Shown here: positions 11,216 through 23,199 of the stretch, one piece after another
Numbering within the stretch: the first letter of the stretch is position 1
Layout: every line of letters starts with the position of its first letter
Source of the DNA: Brachypodium distachyon
Lineage: Eukaryota; Streptophyta; Magnoliopsida; Poales; Poaceae
Direction of reading: 5' to 3'
Length of the DNA: 64,000 nucleotides
Assembly (NCBI RefSeq): GCF_000005505.3
Contig: NC_016133.3
Coordinates: 38,777,237 to 38,841,236 of the forward strand
Translations under genes and position numbers: made by a program
Notes under the pieces: model-generated
Database searches by the model: none
What the model saw: the letters and a program-made list of their open reading frames with translations, nothing else
What the model was told of the DNA's origin: nothing

Positions 11216-12289
11216 ATGCTCCCGGCCGCTCTCCTCTCGCCGACGCGCTGCCTGCTCGGCTCCCCTCTCCGCTGCCACGCCCCAACCCAACAACCCGCCG
11301 TCTCGCGTGGCCTCCTCCTCCGCGACGCCGGCTCCCCCGTTGTCAAGCGCCTCCCCGCCGGCGACTGGCTCCTCTGGTACCAATCCGGCGCGCGCTTCGC
11401 TCTCTCCACCTCCCCCGACGGCCTGCGCTGGAGCCCGCCCGTCGAACCCGACCCCTTGCTGCCCTCCACGGACTGGTGGGTCTTCGACACCGCCGTCGTA
11501 CGTCCCGCCGACGTCCTCGTCATCTCCGGCCCCGACGCATCATCCCGCCGCTTCCCGTCCTCCGCCGTGTATTGGCTCTACTACACCGGCTCCAACGACG
11601 TCCGCCTCGCGTCTCCGTCCCCTGCCGCGGACGTCGTCGCGCTGCCCGGCCTTGCCATTAGCCAGGACGGCCGCCACTGGGCGCGCATCGAGGGGGACCA
11701 CCATACCGGCGCGCTTCTCGGCGTCGGGGAGGATTACCCTCAAGGGTGGGAGAAACGCTGCGCCGCGGCTCCCAAGGTGGTGCTGCACGCGGACGGGGAT
11801 CTCCGGATGTACTACCACTCGTTTGATGAAATGTCGCAGAGATACGCGATCGGGGTTGCGAGGTCCAGGGACGGTATCCGGTGGATCCGGGTGGGGAAGG
11901 TGCTCGAGGGAGGCGGACCAGGGTCGTTCGACGAAGGCGGAGTGCGGCAGGGGCATGTTGTCCGCGACCGTGCTGCTCGGCGGTACATCATGGTGTACGA
12001 GGGTTTGGATAGAGATGGGCGGATGAGCATTGGGATGGCTGTGTCAGAGGACGGGCTGAAGGGGTGGAGGCGGTGTAGTGAGTTGCCAGTGTTGCACCCA
12101 TCGCAGGAAGATGATGGGTGGGATGTCGCTGGGGTTGGCTCCCCATGCTTGGTGCAAATGGACGGCGTGTATGATTGGAGACTGTATTACATGGGCGTAG
12201 GGAGGGATGGCGAGGCTGCAATTGGGATGGCGCATTCAGAGGGTCAGGGTCTTCCGAGGTTTGAGAAGTGTGATGCTGTTCTCATGTAA
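11216..12289 (+). CDS. GH43-like five-bladed beta-propeller protein (arabinanase/levansucrase/invertase superfamily)
   Basis: Intronless, 357 residues. The first 40 or so residues are rich in Leu, Ala, Arg, Pro and Ser with few acids, consistent with a chloroplast transit peptide (inferred). The body shows repeated propeller blades: LLWYQSGARFALSTSPDGLRW, VYWLYYTGS, LAISQDGRHWARIEG, RMYYHSFDE, IGVARSRDGIRWIRVG, YIMVYEGLD, IGMAVSEDGLKGW, WRLYYMGVG and IGMAHSEG. The 'W or Y-Y-x-G / S-x-DG-x-x-W' blades are typical of the GH43/GH32/GH62 fold superfamily and of a conserved plant family annotated as arabinanase/levansucrase/invertase-like. Activity is not established and I cannot assign catalytic acids with confidence. 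ATG chosen because it opens the GC-rich frame and precedes the transit-like segment. Confidence 0.85.
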   Translation: MLPAALLSPTRCLLGSPLRCHAPTQQPAVSRGLLLRDAGSPVVKRLPAGDWLLWYQSGARFALSTSPDGLRWSPPVEPDPLLPSTDWWVFDTAVVRPADVLVISGPDASSRRFPSSAVYWLYYTGSNDVRLASPSPAADVVALPGLAISQDGRHWARIEGDHHTGALLGVGEDYPQGWEKRCAAAPKVVLHADGDLRMYYHSFDEMSQRYAIGVARSRDGIRWIRVGKVLEGGGPGSFDEGGVRQGHVVRDRAARRYIMVYEGLDRDGRMSIGMAVSEDGLKGWRRCSELPVLHPSQEDDGWDVAGVGSPCLVQMDGVYDWRLYYMGVGRDGEAAIGMAHSEGQGLPRFEKCDAVLM

Positions 12290-14961
12290 GGTGAGGAGTC
12301 TTGTGTATGTTTCAGCGGATGCAGATGTGGAACTTCTCCATGGCTCCTGAAAATGCTGATCATGAGAATTTTTGTTATGTTAATTTACTTCCTGTCTTGA
12401 TTGATCCTGCTTCAGTGCTTTCTGCTTTGTAACAGCAATGTAATTGTACTGATTTTATAATGTTGCTATCCACGTTATCTGTCGTCAACAAATATACAAA
12501 ATAAACACCCCATGTCAAAGTCCATTAGAGAATCAATTGTGTTTACTTTGGAGATAGTAATGATATGCCTGGGTCTGAACTGTGATGGTGACCAGATGGA
12601 ACCTGTCTGGACATTGATTTTATATTCTGCCTCATAAAGTTTTATTATCTGTCATTTTGAAAGGTTTTACTATGGTATCAGCTATAACATGATGATAATC
12701 ACAGATGGATCTAGAATTTAGTGTGTGGGGGTGGATCTGCCAATGATGATAAAGTGTCTTTCAAGAATTGTCCTGCAAGGAGCCCACCGGGCTACAAGCA
12801 ATCATGATAGCCCAAGGATGTCAGTATGTGAGAACAGATATGGCCAGAACCAAGCAAGATGATTAATTACCTTTGCATATTCCTAATTGACCTTGTCATG
12901 AAATGAGAACCAGCTGTTAGTTTTTAGTGCATAATGAACTCCTAGAAGTAATCTGAAACTTATTTGACATGAATTGGATGCAGAATTGGAATAGTCCACC
13001 ACATTATCAAATTTCTAGTATATTTTCTTTTTTGCCGTAATACATGTTTTCTCTATGCATCTAGGTCTCTATGTGTGAGTTTCTGCTAGGGATGAATGAG
13101 GATCATATCCGATCCATCTGCATCTGACAAGATCGGGATCCTTTATCCAATCACAAAAGATATGTGGTATTAGATTCAGCTATTCACGGAGTAAACTTGT
13201 ATTTGAATAGTTTAATATCTGTACATGAGTAAATAACAAGTTGCTTATTACCAAAAAAAAGCTGATGCGATGTCCACCTGCATTTTTTTACCTATTTTTA
13301 ACAATTAGGTTCAGCCATTCAGGGAGTAAACTTATATTTGGATAGTTCAATAGCTGCACATGTGTAAATAACAAATTATTTTTACCAACAATAGCTGATG
13401 CGACGCCCATCTGCATTTTTAGCTATTTAGGTAAGATCTGTATCGTATACGCTGTCATCTGAACTCGTACTCACATTTTCACTCTACTACATATATGCAT
13501 ATGGATACATTTTTTTTGTATTGTACATGCATGATATATACATTGCTGTAACCTGTATAGGTATCCCTTCTTTTACCTGTTCTTTTCTGAATTGGAGAGA
13601 GAAGCTACTTTCGAGATGCATAGCATGATAGGACTGCAATCAGACTGAGTTTTAAGTATTCAAGCCAAGCTTGTTCTATACTAACTGTCAAGTGTTTAAT
13701 AGTTCCATATGCATATTGTAGTGTCCCTTAGATTATGGAATATCCAACAAATGTAAATATCAAAACGCTTCCACGGTGATATGAACTAGCGAATAATCTT
13801 TTGTCTGAACTAATATCTCGTCATATAAATTGTCATGCACATGCCTCCATGGGTAGCATGATGCCGATTCTTGAAGGTGCATTGTTTTTATGGGCTTTCC
13901 TTACCATTTATCTTGTGTGTTGCGAACACTAGGCGGTGTCTAAATGATTGAATGAAAAGATGACGGTCTTCTTTGTTTTATGCTACTTAGTATTTGCTAC
14001 TTTCGCATGTAAGGCAATAACTGGTGTGCTTTTATATTGGAGGTATCTTCTCAGGTCGAAATAAAACGAGCTGTCTAAATCATGCTAACTGTAGCATGTG
14101 CAGGCTGTAGGGGCTAATGTACTCACGAATTCCATGAGTTCTTGTTCTGTTGTTGCTAGCACCATCTAATACTGGTTGTTGGTTCAACTAGAGGCTATCA
14201 GAACCTATGCAAAGTATTATGATGCACAGGTCTGTGTTGGTCTATAATCTTGGCTTCAACATTTTTGTTTGTCTGGATTACAATATCTATAGCAGCTACC
14301 CTAGTTACTAACATGGGCAGCAAGCTAAAAGTCTAGTCCTGTATGCACAATGGTGGTTATGTACAATATCATTGTAGTTTTTTCGAGAGTGAACTTTTCA
14401 AGTGCCTTATTTGCCACTGGTGCTTCTAGTCTGCAATTCTTGGCTTTAAGCTGGATGTATTTGCAAAGAAGACATTGCATCATATACTCACAGACTCACC
14501 TGTACTATTACTATGTATCTTGAAAATTTACTTTTTCTATACTGTTGAAAAATACTATTTGTAGCCCTGTATTCGAAATTTCAACAACTTATACCCTCTA
14601 AATTTAATGCAAATTACCACCTATTCATGCAATCTCTAATCTGATTCCAAACGAATGCCTACACCTCGAAAAAATTCCAATAGCTTCAGATCAGTAACTT
14701 TCTTTTTGTGAGGTTCAGATCAGTAACTTGACGTGTCTAATTGTTCATGTTAAGGCCTACCAGCTGCCTTCTTGGTTTGTGCAATTTCAATTTCATTGGG
14801 ATAATACTTGTTAATTTTCCTTCATTTGAAATAAGGATTAATTTCTTATATGCCACTGAAACTTTGTGAGATTCTTATGGTCTGGGCCCACATGTTAGTG
14901 CGACAGCAAGTGGAATCTAAGGGACGAAGCAAACATTTGCTGCAGCAGTTTACAAGACAAA
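12290..14961. other. Intergenic, no gene seen
   Basis: Starts with the 3' UTR of the GH43-like gene. The rest is AT-rich with stops in all frames, except for a 135-bp direct duplication at 13171-13432. Near 14686 and 14714 a short sequence (TTCAGATCAGTAACTT) is repeated. Confidence 0.5.
13171..13432. repeat. Tandem duplication, unit about 135 bp
   Basis: TTCAGCTATTCACGGAG at 13175 and TTCAGCCATTCAGGGAG at 13310 begin two near-identical blocks. Both run through GTAAACTT, AATAACAA and GCTGATGCGA to TGCATTTTT. The copies have many substitutions, so the duplication is old. Confidence 0.8.
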
Positions 14962-15146
14962 ATGGCAGCTTCTGAGCATTATGATGACCGCCCAAGCCTT
15001 CTGATGGCACCTAACCTACAGAAGAAGTTGATCTGTTCTGTAAAGCCATGTGCAGAGGAAAGAACCAGTGCCACGATCTTGAATAATGCAATGTTATATA
15101 GTTATTTCAATGGGGTCATGGTTGTCCTTACTTTCTGCATTGCGAG
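14962..15146 (+). other. Possible small coding first exon, unrecognised
   Basis: An ATG-initiated frame of 61 codons ends at a perfect donor, GCGAG|GTAAGTG. The peptide has a polar start (MAASEHYDDRPSLL) and a hydrophobic end (LYSYFNGVMVVLTFCIA) that could be a membrane segment. I could not find a continuing exon downstream with confidence, and I do not recognise the protein. It may be a non-coding transcript or a relic. Confidence 0.25.
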
Positions 15147-16026
15147 GTAAGTGTTTCATCCCTGGCCTTTCTTGTCCATTTAGGGTGCCCACATGTTTTC
15201 TACTCTACAGAATGTCACTGTGCTGTTACAAATTAACACCGGTAGTATGTGATAATGCTTGTTTTCATGGAGTAGTTTCAATATCCTTGTTTCCCCCCTC
15301 TTTCTGCTGTACTCAGTCGAGGTACACTCGAACCATACTATTATACTGAGCATTTATTTTTTAGGTTGAAAGTGCTTGTTTTCTTGTTCACTTCTCCAGA
15401 GTGAATAGTGCTGCTCTGATATCCACCTGTTGTATTTATGCAGTATTACATTATTGATCTTTTTGTTCTGATTTTCCCTGACATTGGCCATCTTTGTGTT
15501 TTTCAATCTGCCATCTTTTCAATAACTGTTAATCTTTTAGCTAAATGTTTGCAATTTGCAGTGTTAAATTGTTCAACTTTTTTCATTATTCATATTAAAA
15601 AGATCCAAAGGGACTCTCGAGGGGGGGGGGGGGGGGGTGGCTTCATCTTAACAGTACTGGTTAATCATTCTCAGTTTGATTCAAAAGAAAGGGAGACACG
15701 GCAACTTGGGCGTTGAAACAACAACTGTAAAGTCCTTGGGTCTTGATTATAGTGTCTGTCATGGTCCTGGAGGCTAACGTGCAGCATCTTCCTTCTTTTT
15801 AGACCAATAACAGGACAGCAGCAGAAAGGAATATGGTTTATTTACTGCATCCCCACAGTAGTTAATTATTTCACTACACATGGAGGGAAAACTGCAATCT
15901 GTTGAAGCAGTTGTGGACTTGTAGTGCGTTGCGCTCTTCCTATTTTCCTTGCGACTTTGGATGATTCAATGGATTTTCTTAGAAGTTATTATTAACAAAA
16001 TAAAAATAAATAGAGAGGACCCCATC
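15147..16026. other. Intergenic, 3' side of the MYB gene
   Basis: AT-rich, no convincing gene. Contains a 17-base G run at 15621-15637. The last few hundred bases are probably the 3' UTR of the minus-strand MYB gene. Confidence 0.5.
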
Positions 16027-17833
16027 TTAGAGCAATGGTGGTGGCTGCGATGGCAGTTCCGAGTTCACCATGCCGAGGATGCCGCTCCAGTAGGTCTTGC
16101 TCTCTCCATCTCCGGAGACCTGGTTGCTGTGCTCAGCATGGCCATTGCTAGATTCACCCCAGCATTCTGATGTACCATGCACGCTGGATCCATCAAGCAG
16201 CATATCTGTGAAGCCAGCTCCCACACCGACCATCCCTGTGAACCATGGCTGCTCGGAGCCAATGATGTCTTCTCCCCTCTCCTTGCCTTCCAGTCCTTGC
16301 AGTTGCTGCTTGCTGAGGAACTTCCACTCGCTTTCTTCGCCCTCCAGCTCATCGCATGTCTGCTGCCACATCGTGGAGTTGCTTTTGGATATCCCTAGGC
16401 TGGTGGTCACTTGGATTGGTAGCATACCACTGTTACTTCCTGTGAACGTTAGCGTGGAGGTGGGTGACTCCAAGTCTATCTCTGCACCCTGCCATGCATG
16501 CAACACATCGAGGCATGGGGAAGCAGCTGAGGCAGACGGGTTCATTGGTTGCGGATGGAGTGAAGTTTGTGTAGAAGCTGAAGTGCGCATCTTGGATTCT
16601 TGAGCCAGGCGTCCCTCAGCTTCAAGGCGGGCACTCTCCCATTGGGCCATGTGGCTGAGACTGGCTGCGGCCTTGGCTGATTTGATGTCTGCGGTGCCTA
16701 TGAGAGCTCCATTGGTGGCTTTGTGGGTGACAGGGTCGATCCCCATCTTGGCCAGCCTCTTCTTGAGGTGGGTGTTCCAACAGTTCTTGATCTCATTGTC
16801 GGTGCGCCTCGGCAGATGTGTTGCTATGGCAGACCACCTGCACAGTCCCAGGAAGCAAGCTTGTGAGCTGAGGACACTTCTTGCATTAATATTCCTGGGC
16901 AACATAACACACATAATACTGAAACCCTTTGTTTGAACTGCAGAAACATGGATTCTGAATGCACGGAAGTTGAGAGGAGGAAGATGAGGTGATAGAATTA
17001 GAATGCAAATACTTGGTACGTGCAGCACAATTAATTGGTGCAGTTAGACTTGCGCAAAAAGCAAAATAATGCACTACGGAGGACGAATTTTACTAAGCTC
17101 AAACTGAAGCACCAAAATTCTAGTCTCTGTTTAAATGTCAAAATTTAGATATACCCCTTCATTGACCCTTACTTTATATTCCCTTGAATTATTATCATAT
17201 GGATACATTGTTCTTTATTTTGCTATCATATGTGATGGGAGTGAATGCACATGCATTTTTTTAACGTAAGGCATATGCATGATTACTCTGGGCAGACAGC
17301 AGCCTGACAATATCAGATTATGCACTTGATCTCAGACCAAAAATAGAACAGATAAGGCATCAATGACAGGTAAGGCATCAATGACAAAGCAACAAAAAGA
17401 TCTTTACTACTCAGAAGGGAACTTAAGTGGGTAACTATTTTGTAAAAATCTGGAGTAAACTACTACATCACTGTTACTCACCTGTTGCCAAGAAGAGCAT
17501 GGAGCTGGATGATGGTCTGCTCTTCCTGCAAGCTGAACTTGCCTCTTTTGATGTCCGGCCTCAGGTAGTTTGTCCATCTCAATCTGCAACTCTTGCCACA
17601 TCTCTGCAGACCTGCAAGATGGAGGTGGAATTCTCAGTAACTTATATAGCGGCATTTGCTTATTTGCGACAGGATGAAATTCAAGCTTGTCTAGACTCAC
17701 CGGCCTTGGAAGGCAATGCACGCCAGCTCCCATGCCCATGCTCCTCGATGTAAGCAAGTAGCTTCTCGTCCTCCTCCGACGTCCACGGACCTTTCTTTAG
17801 GCCAATCTTGTCACAACATGGTGATCGCCCCAT
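16027..17833 (-). CDS. R2R3-MYB transcription factor, MIXTA-like (subgroup 9, MYB16/MYB106 type)
   Basis: Three exons on minus: 17833-17701, 17611-17482, 16837-16027; 1074 nt, 357 residues. Two-intron placement is the standard R2R3-MYB pattern. R2 begins [17 protein letters not shown] and includes [18 protein letters not shown]3 includes [18 protein letters not shown] and [18 protein letters not shown]. After the MYB domain comes [16 protein letters not shown], the motif I associate with subgroup 9 MIXTA-like factors, which control epidermal cell outgrowth, trichomes and cuticle. The C-terminus is long, acidic and Ser-rich, ending with a WSGILGMV stretch. It acts in the nucleus. One oddity: recognition helix of R3 reads [12 protein letters not shown], with Cys where nearly all R2R3 proteins have Tyr. 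Otherwise intact. Confidence 0.93.
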
Positions 17834-19091
17834 TGGAGTAGTGTAATATGCTACCTTTCAGAAGCCAAGTGCTGAAAGCTGAGTGCAGAGGACCTGCCTG
17901 ATAAATAGAGCAGGAGGAGGAAGAGCAGGAGGAGAAGGCAAGTTGGAGCTATAAATCATTAGCATGATATGAAGGTATGAACAATGAATTTTTCCATGCC
18001 TTATCATGACATAATGCCCTTTTGATGGTTTTGTGTTGGTGCAAGTTACTGGATACAAGTTGATGTACAGATCCTCCGTGATCAACTGAATGTAAGAAAA
18101 GAGTAACGCACAAATGAAGTGAGGTTAGCATCCAGGTCCCATTGGCTATGGCCCATGAATTAAAAGCTGCTATAACTTCATGGTGATCGGACCCCCACAG
18201 GCACCGAGTCCAGGTTGGTGATAGCGTAAGGTAAAGAATTGCATTTTCCTGGACTTGTAGTGGGTCAAGGTCCTACTCTGTTCCTTGATTAGGGGATGAA
18301 TCATCTTAAATTCATTTGGACTCCGGTTTGGATGTTTCCAGTAAATATATGGGGGACTTATTTGAAACTTATGTATTCGAGGTCAGTAATTTATTCCACT
18401 ATCGAGGTTTGAATCCTTTTAGTATTTCGGTTTTAGCAGTCCAGGATATAAGCATACACACATCAATATTATATGTCTACAAAATGCTTGGAATTAAGGT
18501 TTTCATTATGATTTGCCTGGGAATGAACTGTTCTGATGAGCAGATACAGAAGAGTGGAAGCCGCTTAGCAAACGGCATTTGTACTGGTGCAGTTATCCTT
18601 GGACTGGAAGTTGTTTTTAGTAATGCCACTAATGCCCATTTGATTTACGGTTTCCACTTTGGTTTGTAGTCTAAACTTGAAGGACTAAATAATTGAACCT
18701 ATTCCCCATAAAAGAAAAAATGAGCGAGGAACAACTTATGAACTATAGATGTCTTCTAGGGTACAAAATTCATTGTTTCTGGGAGATGTAGGAGGTGTCA
18801 GATCATTGCAGAGCTGCTTTTAAGAAGAAAGAAAAAGATAAATGAATATGATTGCAGCCTTTTCCGATGAACAGCGTTATTGATACTGTTTGCAGATAGT
18901 GTCAGCTTACTAGTATAAATGTATTTGTAAGGATTTTTTTTCAACGACTGTACTATAAATGTATGATGCAGTGCATACAACATTACAACCATAAAATTTT
19001 TTGTTAATACATATATAATTTATATAAATCAAACTACCAAATCATTAAAAATAATGCAGTTTCGTTGTTTTTCACTCTCTTTTCAGTTAAA
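17834..19091. other. MYB upstream region, no gene seen
   Basis: Likely MYB promoter near 17834-18200. The open frame at 18316-18669 has no recognisable motif and AT-rich codon use. A short direct repeat (AAGGCATCAATGACA) lies just outside at 17356-17386, inside the MYB gene's first intron side. Confidence 0.4.
17899..17909 (-). promoter_or_regulatory. Possible TATA box of the MYB gene
   Basis: Minus strand reads CTCTATTTATC about 70 nt upstream of the ATG. It is an imperfect TATA match, so only suggestive. Confidence 0.35.
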
Positions 19092-19517
19092 TCATTTCTG
19101 GGCATGAATTTTTCTACACTTGCGAATCACCTGTCCCATTTTTCTTTTAAGAAAACACAAAACTATTTGCCTTGATCCATGATCAATAGATAAAGTATTT
19201 GCAAGGCCCCTCCCAGTTGAAGACAGCAGCGTTTTGCTGCTTCCAAATCCACCGAGCTGTGAGCATATAATTGAGGATAAGCACTGAGGTGGAGTCCAAG
19301 TCTGATTGCCACCGACTCCAATTTTATCAGGCGGGACGTGCGAAATGTTTGAATAAGATTTCTCCCACAGATGACACACATCTGTCACATTTATTACATT
19401 TAGATGGGGCATCATTTGGGCATACAAAAAGTTGATATACTTTATACATATTTTTGGTCCCATCTTCCTTTGTTTTATAGAAAAACGTTCCCATTTGTCC
19501 TTTTTTATATCCCACAT
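19092..19517 (-). pseudogene. LINE reverse-transcriptase C-terminal relic (zf-RVT region)
   Basis: On minus, one frame at about 19330-19200 reads DSTSVLILNYMLTARWIWKQ and continues QNAAVFNWEG. This matches the conserved end of plant LINE ORF2, typically 'WxIWKxRNxxVF' after the zinc-binding zf-RVT domain. The upstream frame (19517-19330) carries VCHLWEKSYSN in place of the usual cysteine/histidine segment. Frames are shifted relative to each other. No endonuclease, RT core or poly(A) boundary was found, so this is a short old fragment. Confidence 0.5.
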
Positions 19518-22500
19518 AAAATTCTCTAAAAGATTACAAGTGTGGATGATTGTCCTAGTGTGTGCAATATCTATGATTTTAGGTTTTATGGAACCTTCCT
19601 AATATCCCATCCATAATGCAAATGGTTACCTCTAATAGCATTTTTGTATCTTCCACATTTTCTATACCATCTCCCCTTTTTGTGTTTACTAACAAGATTA
19701 CATATCCTTGACGTCTCTCAGTCATCAAATATGTGTTTGTTAACTGGCAAATAGATTCTCGCATTGCTTATTTTAGGATTATGTGAAACAACAAAAAGTC
19801 TAAATGATTCTGATCATATTAAATAAATAAAAAAGTATGATACATGAATTCCTAGTAAGTGTGCCATCAATTTTTTCCCTCTAAAACTATTTTTTCTCTA
19901 AAAGTCTAATATAATTAATGGAAAACTATTTAGATTGGTAATGTGATAATATTGTTGTTAAATTTTCATGAATGATATTTTCATATGTTTTATATTTTTA
20001 TACTTTAATATGCATATAAATGGTAACAGTCAAAATGCATGTTGGAGACTGCGTCATTGTCTAAAATGTCATTTATTTCTGAACGAAGGGGGTAAGAAAC
20101 ATGTCTTGATGTTTTCTTATGGTTCTATGTTCTTAGTGTGGTTCTTGTCCAAAACCAACTAATCTGATACCGAGAGATTGAGAAGCTTATTCACCGAAAA
20201 TGAGTTCAGCATTGTCATTAGGCAACAATACAAACACAGCGGAAAATTTGGGATTGAATTTTTCAAGCAAATAGTATTTTGTGGTCTGTGGACTCTTGCT
20301 AACGGATTATGTTTGCTCTCTTATGGTGGTACATTATACGGGCTAGTTTATGTGAGGCTGGTTGATGTTGTTCTGATCTGTCTTGAATTTCTGAAAATTC
20401 TTCTGTTTTTTGCGTTAGGTACCATTTTTATTCTTCTTTTTAATTCATATTATTGATGTTAAAGAAAAGGAGAGATTTTACTTTTTAAACGCAATGCATA
20501 TAATTTGGAAAATACAAATTATTGAGTAAAAAAGTAACAGAGTGCAGAAATGAAGGAGCACCTAGTCCATTTCTCTTTAATTTGTGTAATATTCTTGATT
20601 ATGGAGGAAACTGTCTCTGCCTGCTGAACTCTCGATGCCTATCATTCCTCCCTGAAGTCACAAGTTGTAACCAAGCTCATGTTGCCTGATAATTTATCGG
20701 CTGTTTTCCCTTTCGTGAGTTTTACAGTAGACAGCACAAGATTTCTGATGCCACGGCCCTGCAGCAGGAAAGTATGGCTACAGAGAAGTAGAAGAAACAA
20801 GTGCCAGAGATCTCTGTACTGGCAATTACAGTATTGGCTGATACCCTCAGTGCCTTAATGTGAAAATGCACGGCCTCTTGATGGCACCAAACGGATGGTC
20901 TCCTCCAATTACATTTCCGTGAGGTATGCCTTGCCTTATGCAGCTCAGCATTCCACAGGGAGTCGATGCTTGTACTGGAAGTGGTCCAAGCTGCAAAAGC
21001 TGTCATCAGCCCACCGATGCACTGAAAGCTCTTATACTGTTTTAATTATATCTCTGTGTGTTAAAGTGTGAACAATGAACGATTCAGTAAATTTTTCGAT
21101 CTGCAAATGGTTAGATGCGTGAAGGTGTACAGTCTATGGATCCGTGTGACAGGCAAAGTACTTTCTGGACTGTAGAATGGATTAGTTAAGTCAAACACTA
21201 GGGGAGCCATTTTGAGTTCTTCACAACCTGAAGGCAAACAACTGCACAACTGCATCTTGTAATTGCAAGTCTTTATTGTGGGCTCGTAACACCTTTTAAT
21301 ATCTTAGGCTTGTTTTTTATCGATTAGAGTTAATTCCTTCCTTGTGTTACACATGAGGTGGCCTAGGCTGTGCTGTGATTTTAGGATATTAGGAAATATT
21401 GCCGCACGAGTTGTGAACAGCATGGTTTACCTGGAAGTTAATCAAATGTCAAAAATGAGTAAAGCCTGCTGTTGCAGTGGTGTCAATTTACACACTGCTG
21501 TTGTTAGTTGCAATCATCTGACCTAACTGGAATATTGGATGTTGACATCGGTCCAATAACCATGAGGTTTTACTTTTCAAGCAACGTCGACATGAAGATT
21601 AGTCCCATCATTTGGCTAAACTATTCTGAAACACTGCCAGCAACCCAAGATTAATTTAGAATTATCATTATTAGAAGCATCTGTAAGTACAGCATGGTTA
21701 CTATCTGCTGAGCATTTTCCACATGTTAGACAAATTTAGTTAGGTAAGGATGGTTCTTTCGTGCAAGCCTCTAGCAGTGGCTTCGTTTGCTTGTCCTGTA
21801 CTGTCGTAACGTTCTGATGTTTGTCCTTTTAGCCATGCCGGCACATGAAACATCACGGAAACAAGGCATCAATGTTTTGCTACGATTTTGACACAATAAA
21901 GACAGGATTATAATGCTACAAAGGACACGTTTTAATTCTCTTTAGATGTTAGTATCATTAGTGAACCATTTCTGCAAAAGCCATCCTAATTTATTGTTCT
22001 GCAGATCTATAGGAGTATGAGGAACAGTCGATCATCTGCCCTAGAATAGAGGTAACACCTTTATGGTCTTCTGATGTTTTTTAACAGGTTTACCATGAGA
22101 TGACTTATATACACAAATTTGCAATTCTTGGTGATAGTAACAGTAGTACACTACCTCCCAAACATGCATATACTTTACAGATGAAGTAATCATTTCAACT
22201 ATTGCACCATTGTTGCCAAGTAAAGAAAAGGCAGACACTGTATGCATGTATGTCTATCAGCCAGGCTTGTCATGTCCAACTTGACCTCAGTTGCCATCGG
22301 TCATGAGTAGTAAAAATTGACATGACCAATCATTAAAACATCCACTGTTCTTCAACAACAAAAGTGCTGTTCTTTTAAATTTAGCATCATATGGGGATCA
22401 ATCATGTGATGGTAACTCGAGATCGTTGAGATCCACACGGCTTGCAGGATGACAAGATTGGAATGAGGCGCGGAATATTGGTGACGTGGACCGGATCTCT

Positions 22501-22828
22501 TCTCCAGGCCCAACCGCAAGCCATTCTCTATTCAATATCCATTAACAGCTAGAACTTTCTTCCAAGACGTGATGCTGGCTGGGGCTGCAAGAGCAGAGTA
22601 AGCAAAGTTCGGAAGCAAGTGTCAAGGGCCAATCATTGACAAACATGACTTAATTAACCAGGCTATCATGAATCGTATCTGCAATTCTGCTTTGGTATCC
22701 TTCTTATATACAGACACAGAATTGCTTCAAGAAAAATACAGACGAAGAAGAAGATTATAAATGGACCGGTAAGAAGCATGCATGGGTAGATGATTACTTG
22801 ATCTTTTTCCAACATTATTATTACCAAG
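19518..22828. other. Intergenic, no gene seen
   Basis: AT-rich. The frames at 20178-20456 (hydrophobic) and 20722-21006 (minus) show no family I recognise. Nothing here supports a gene from sequence alone. Confidence 0.45.
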
Positions 22829-22830
22829 TA

Positions 22831-22916
22831 CTTCTTCCGATACATAATAGGTGTCTCGGATTTAGTACAAAGTGTACTAAAATCTGAGACACTAGCTTAT
22901 TATGGATCGAAGGAAG
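22831..22916. mobile_element. Stowaway-type MITE, 86 bp
   Basis: Almost the whole element is an inverted repeat: CTTCTTCCGATACATAATAG at the left pairs with CTTATTATGGATCGAAGGAAG at the right, and GTGTCTC with GAGACAC inside. It is flanked by TA at 22829-22830 and 22917-22918, the Tc1/mariner target duplication. Confidence 0.9.
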
Positions 22917-23037
22917 TAATTAATTAGTCCATGTACATGCTTGGAGAAGAATGTACATTTGGATGGAAGTAGAAACTGGCATTAGGTCTTTAATTACTTT
23001 CTATTGGAACAGACACATCAATCTGTATGTGCTAAAA

Positions 23038-23154
23038 ATCTCCCTTCATCCCATATTAAGTGACTTTTTATTACATGTATCTAGACGTTTTTTAGGCATA
23101 GATACATCCATATTTAGACAAATTTTAGTCACTTAATATGGGATGGAGGAAGTA
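23038..23154. mobile_element. Stowaway-type MITE, about 115 bp
   Basis: The left end (CCCTTCATCCCATATTAAGTGAC) and right end (GTCACTTAATATGGGATGGAGG) are inverted repeats; interior has TCTAGACG. The right end is followed by AAGTA, giving a TA-type flank; the left boundary is less exact. Confidence 0.88.
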
Positions 23155-23199
23155 ACACACATTCCAATTCACAAGTGATTTGCATGCATTATAATTACG

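Noticed and set aside
10822..11523. 233-codon minus-strand open frame opposite the GH43-like gene
   Set aside because: It is the antisense of a GC-rich coding exon and has no motif; the plus-strand propeller repeats are clearly the real product.
11190..12026. Overlapping plus-strand frame of 278 codons
   Set aside because: Out-of-frame shadow of the GH43-like gene; low-complexity Ser/Pro/Arg.
20178..20456. Hydrophobic 92-codon frame
   Set aside because: AT-rich, no family match; the LINE-like reading I tried was not convincing.
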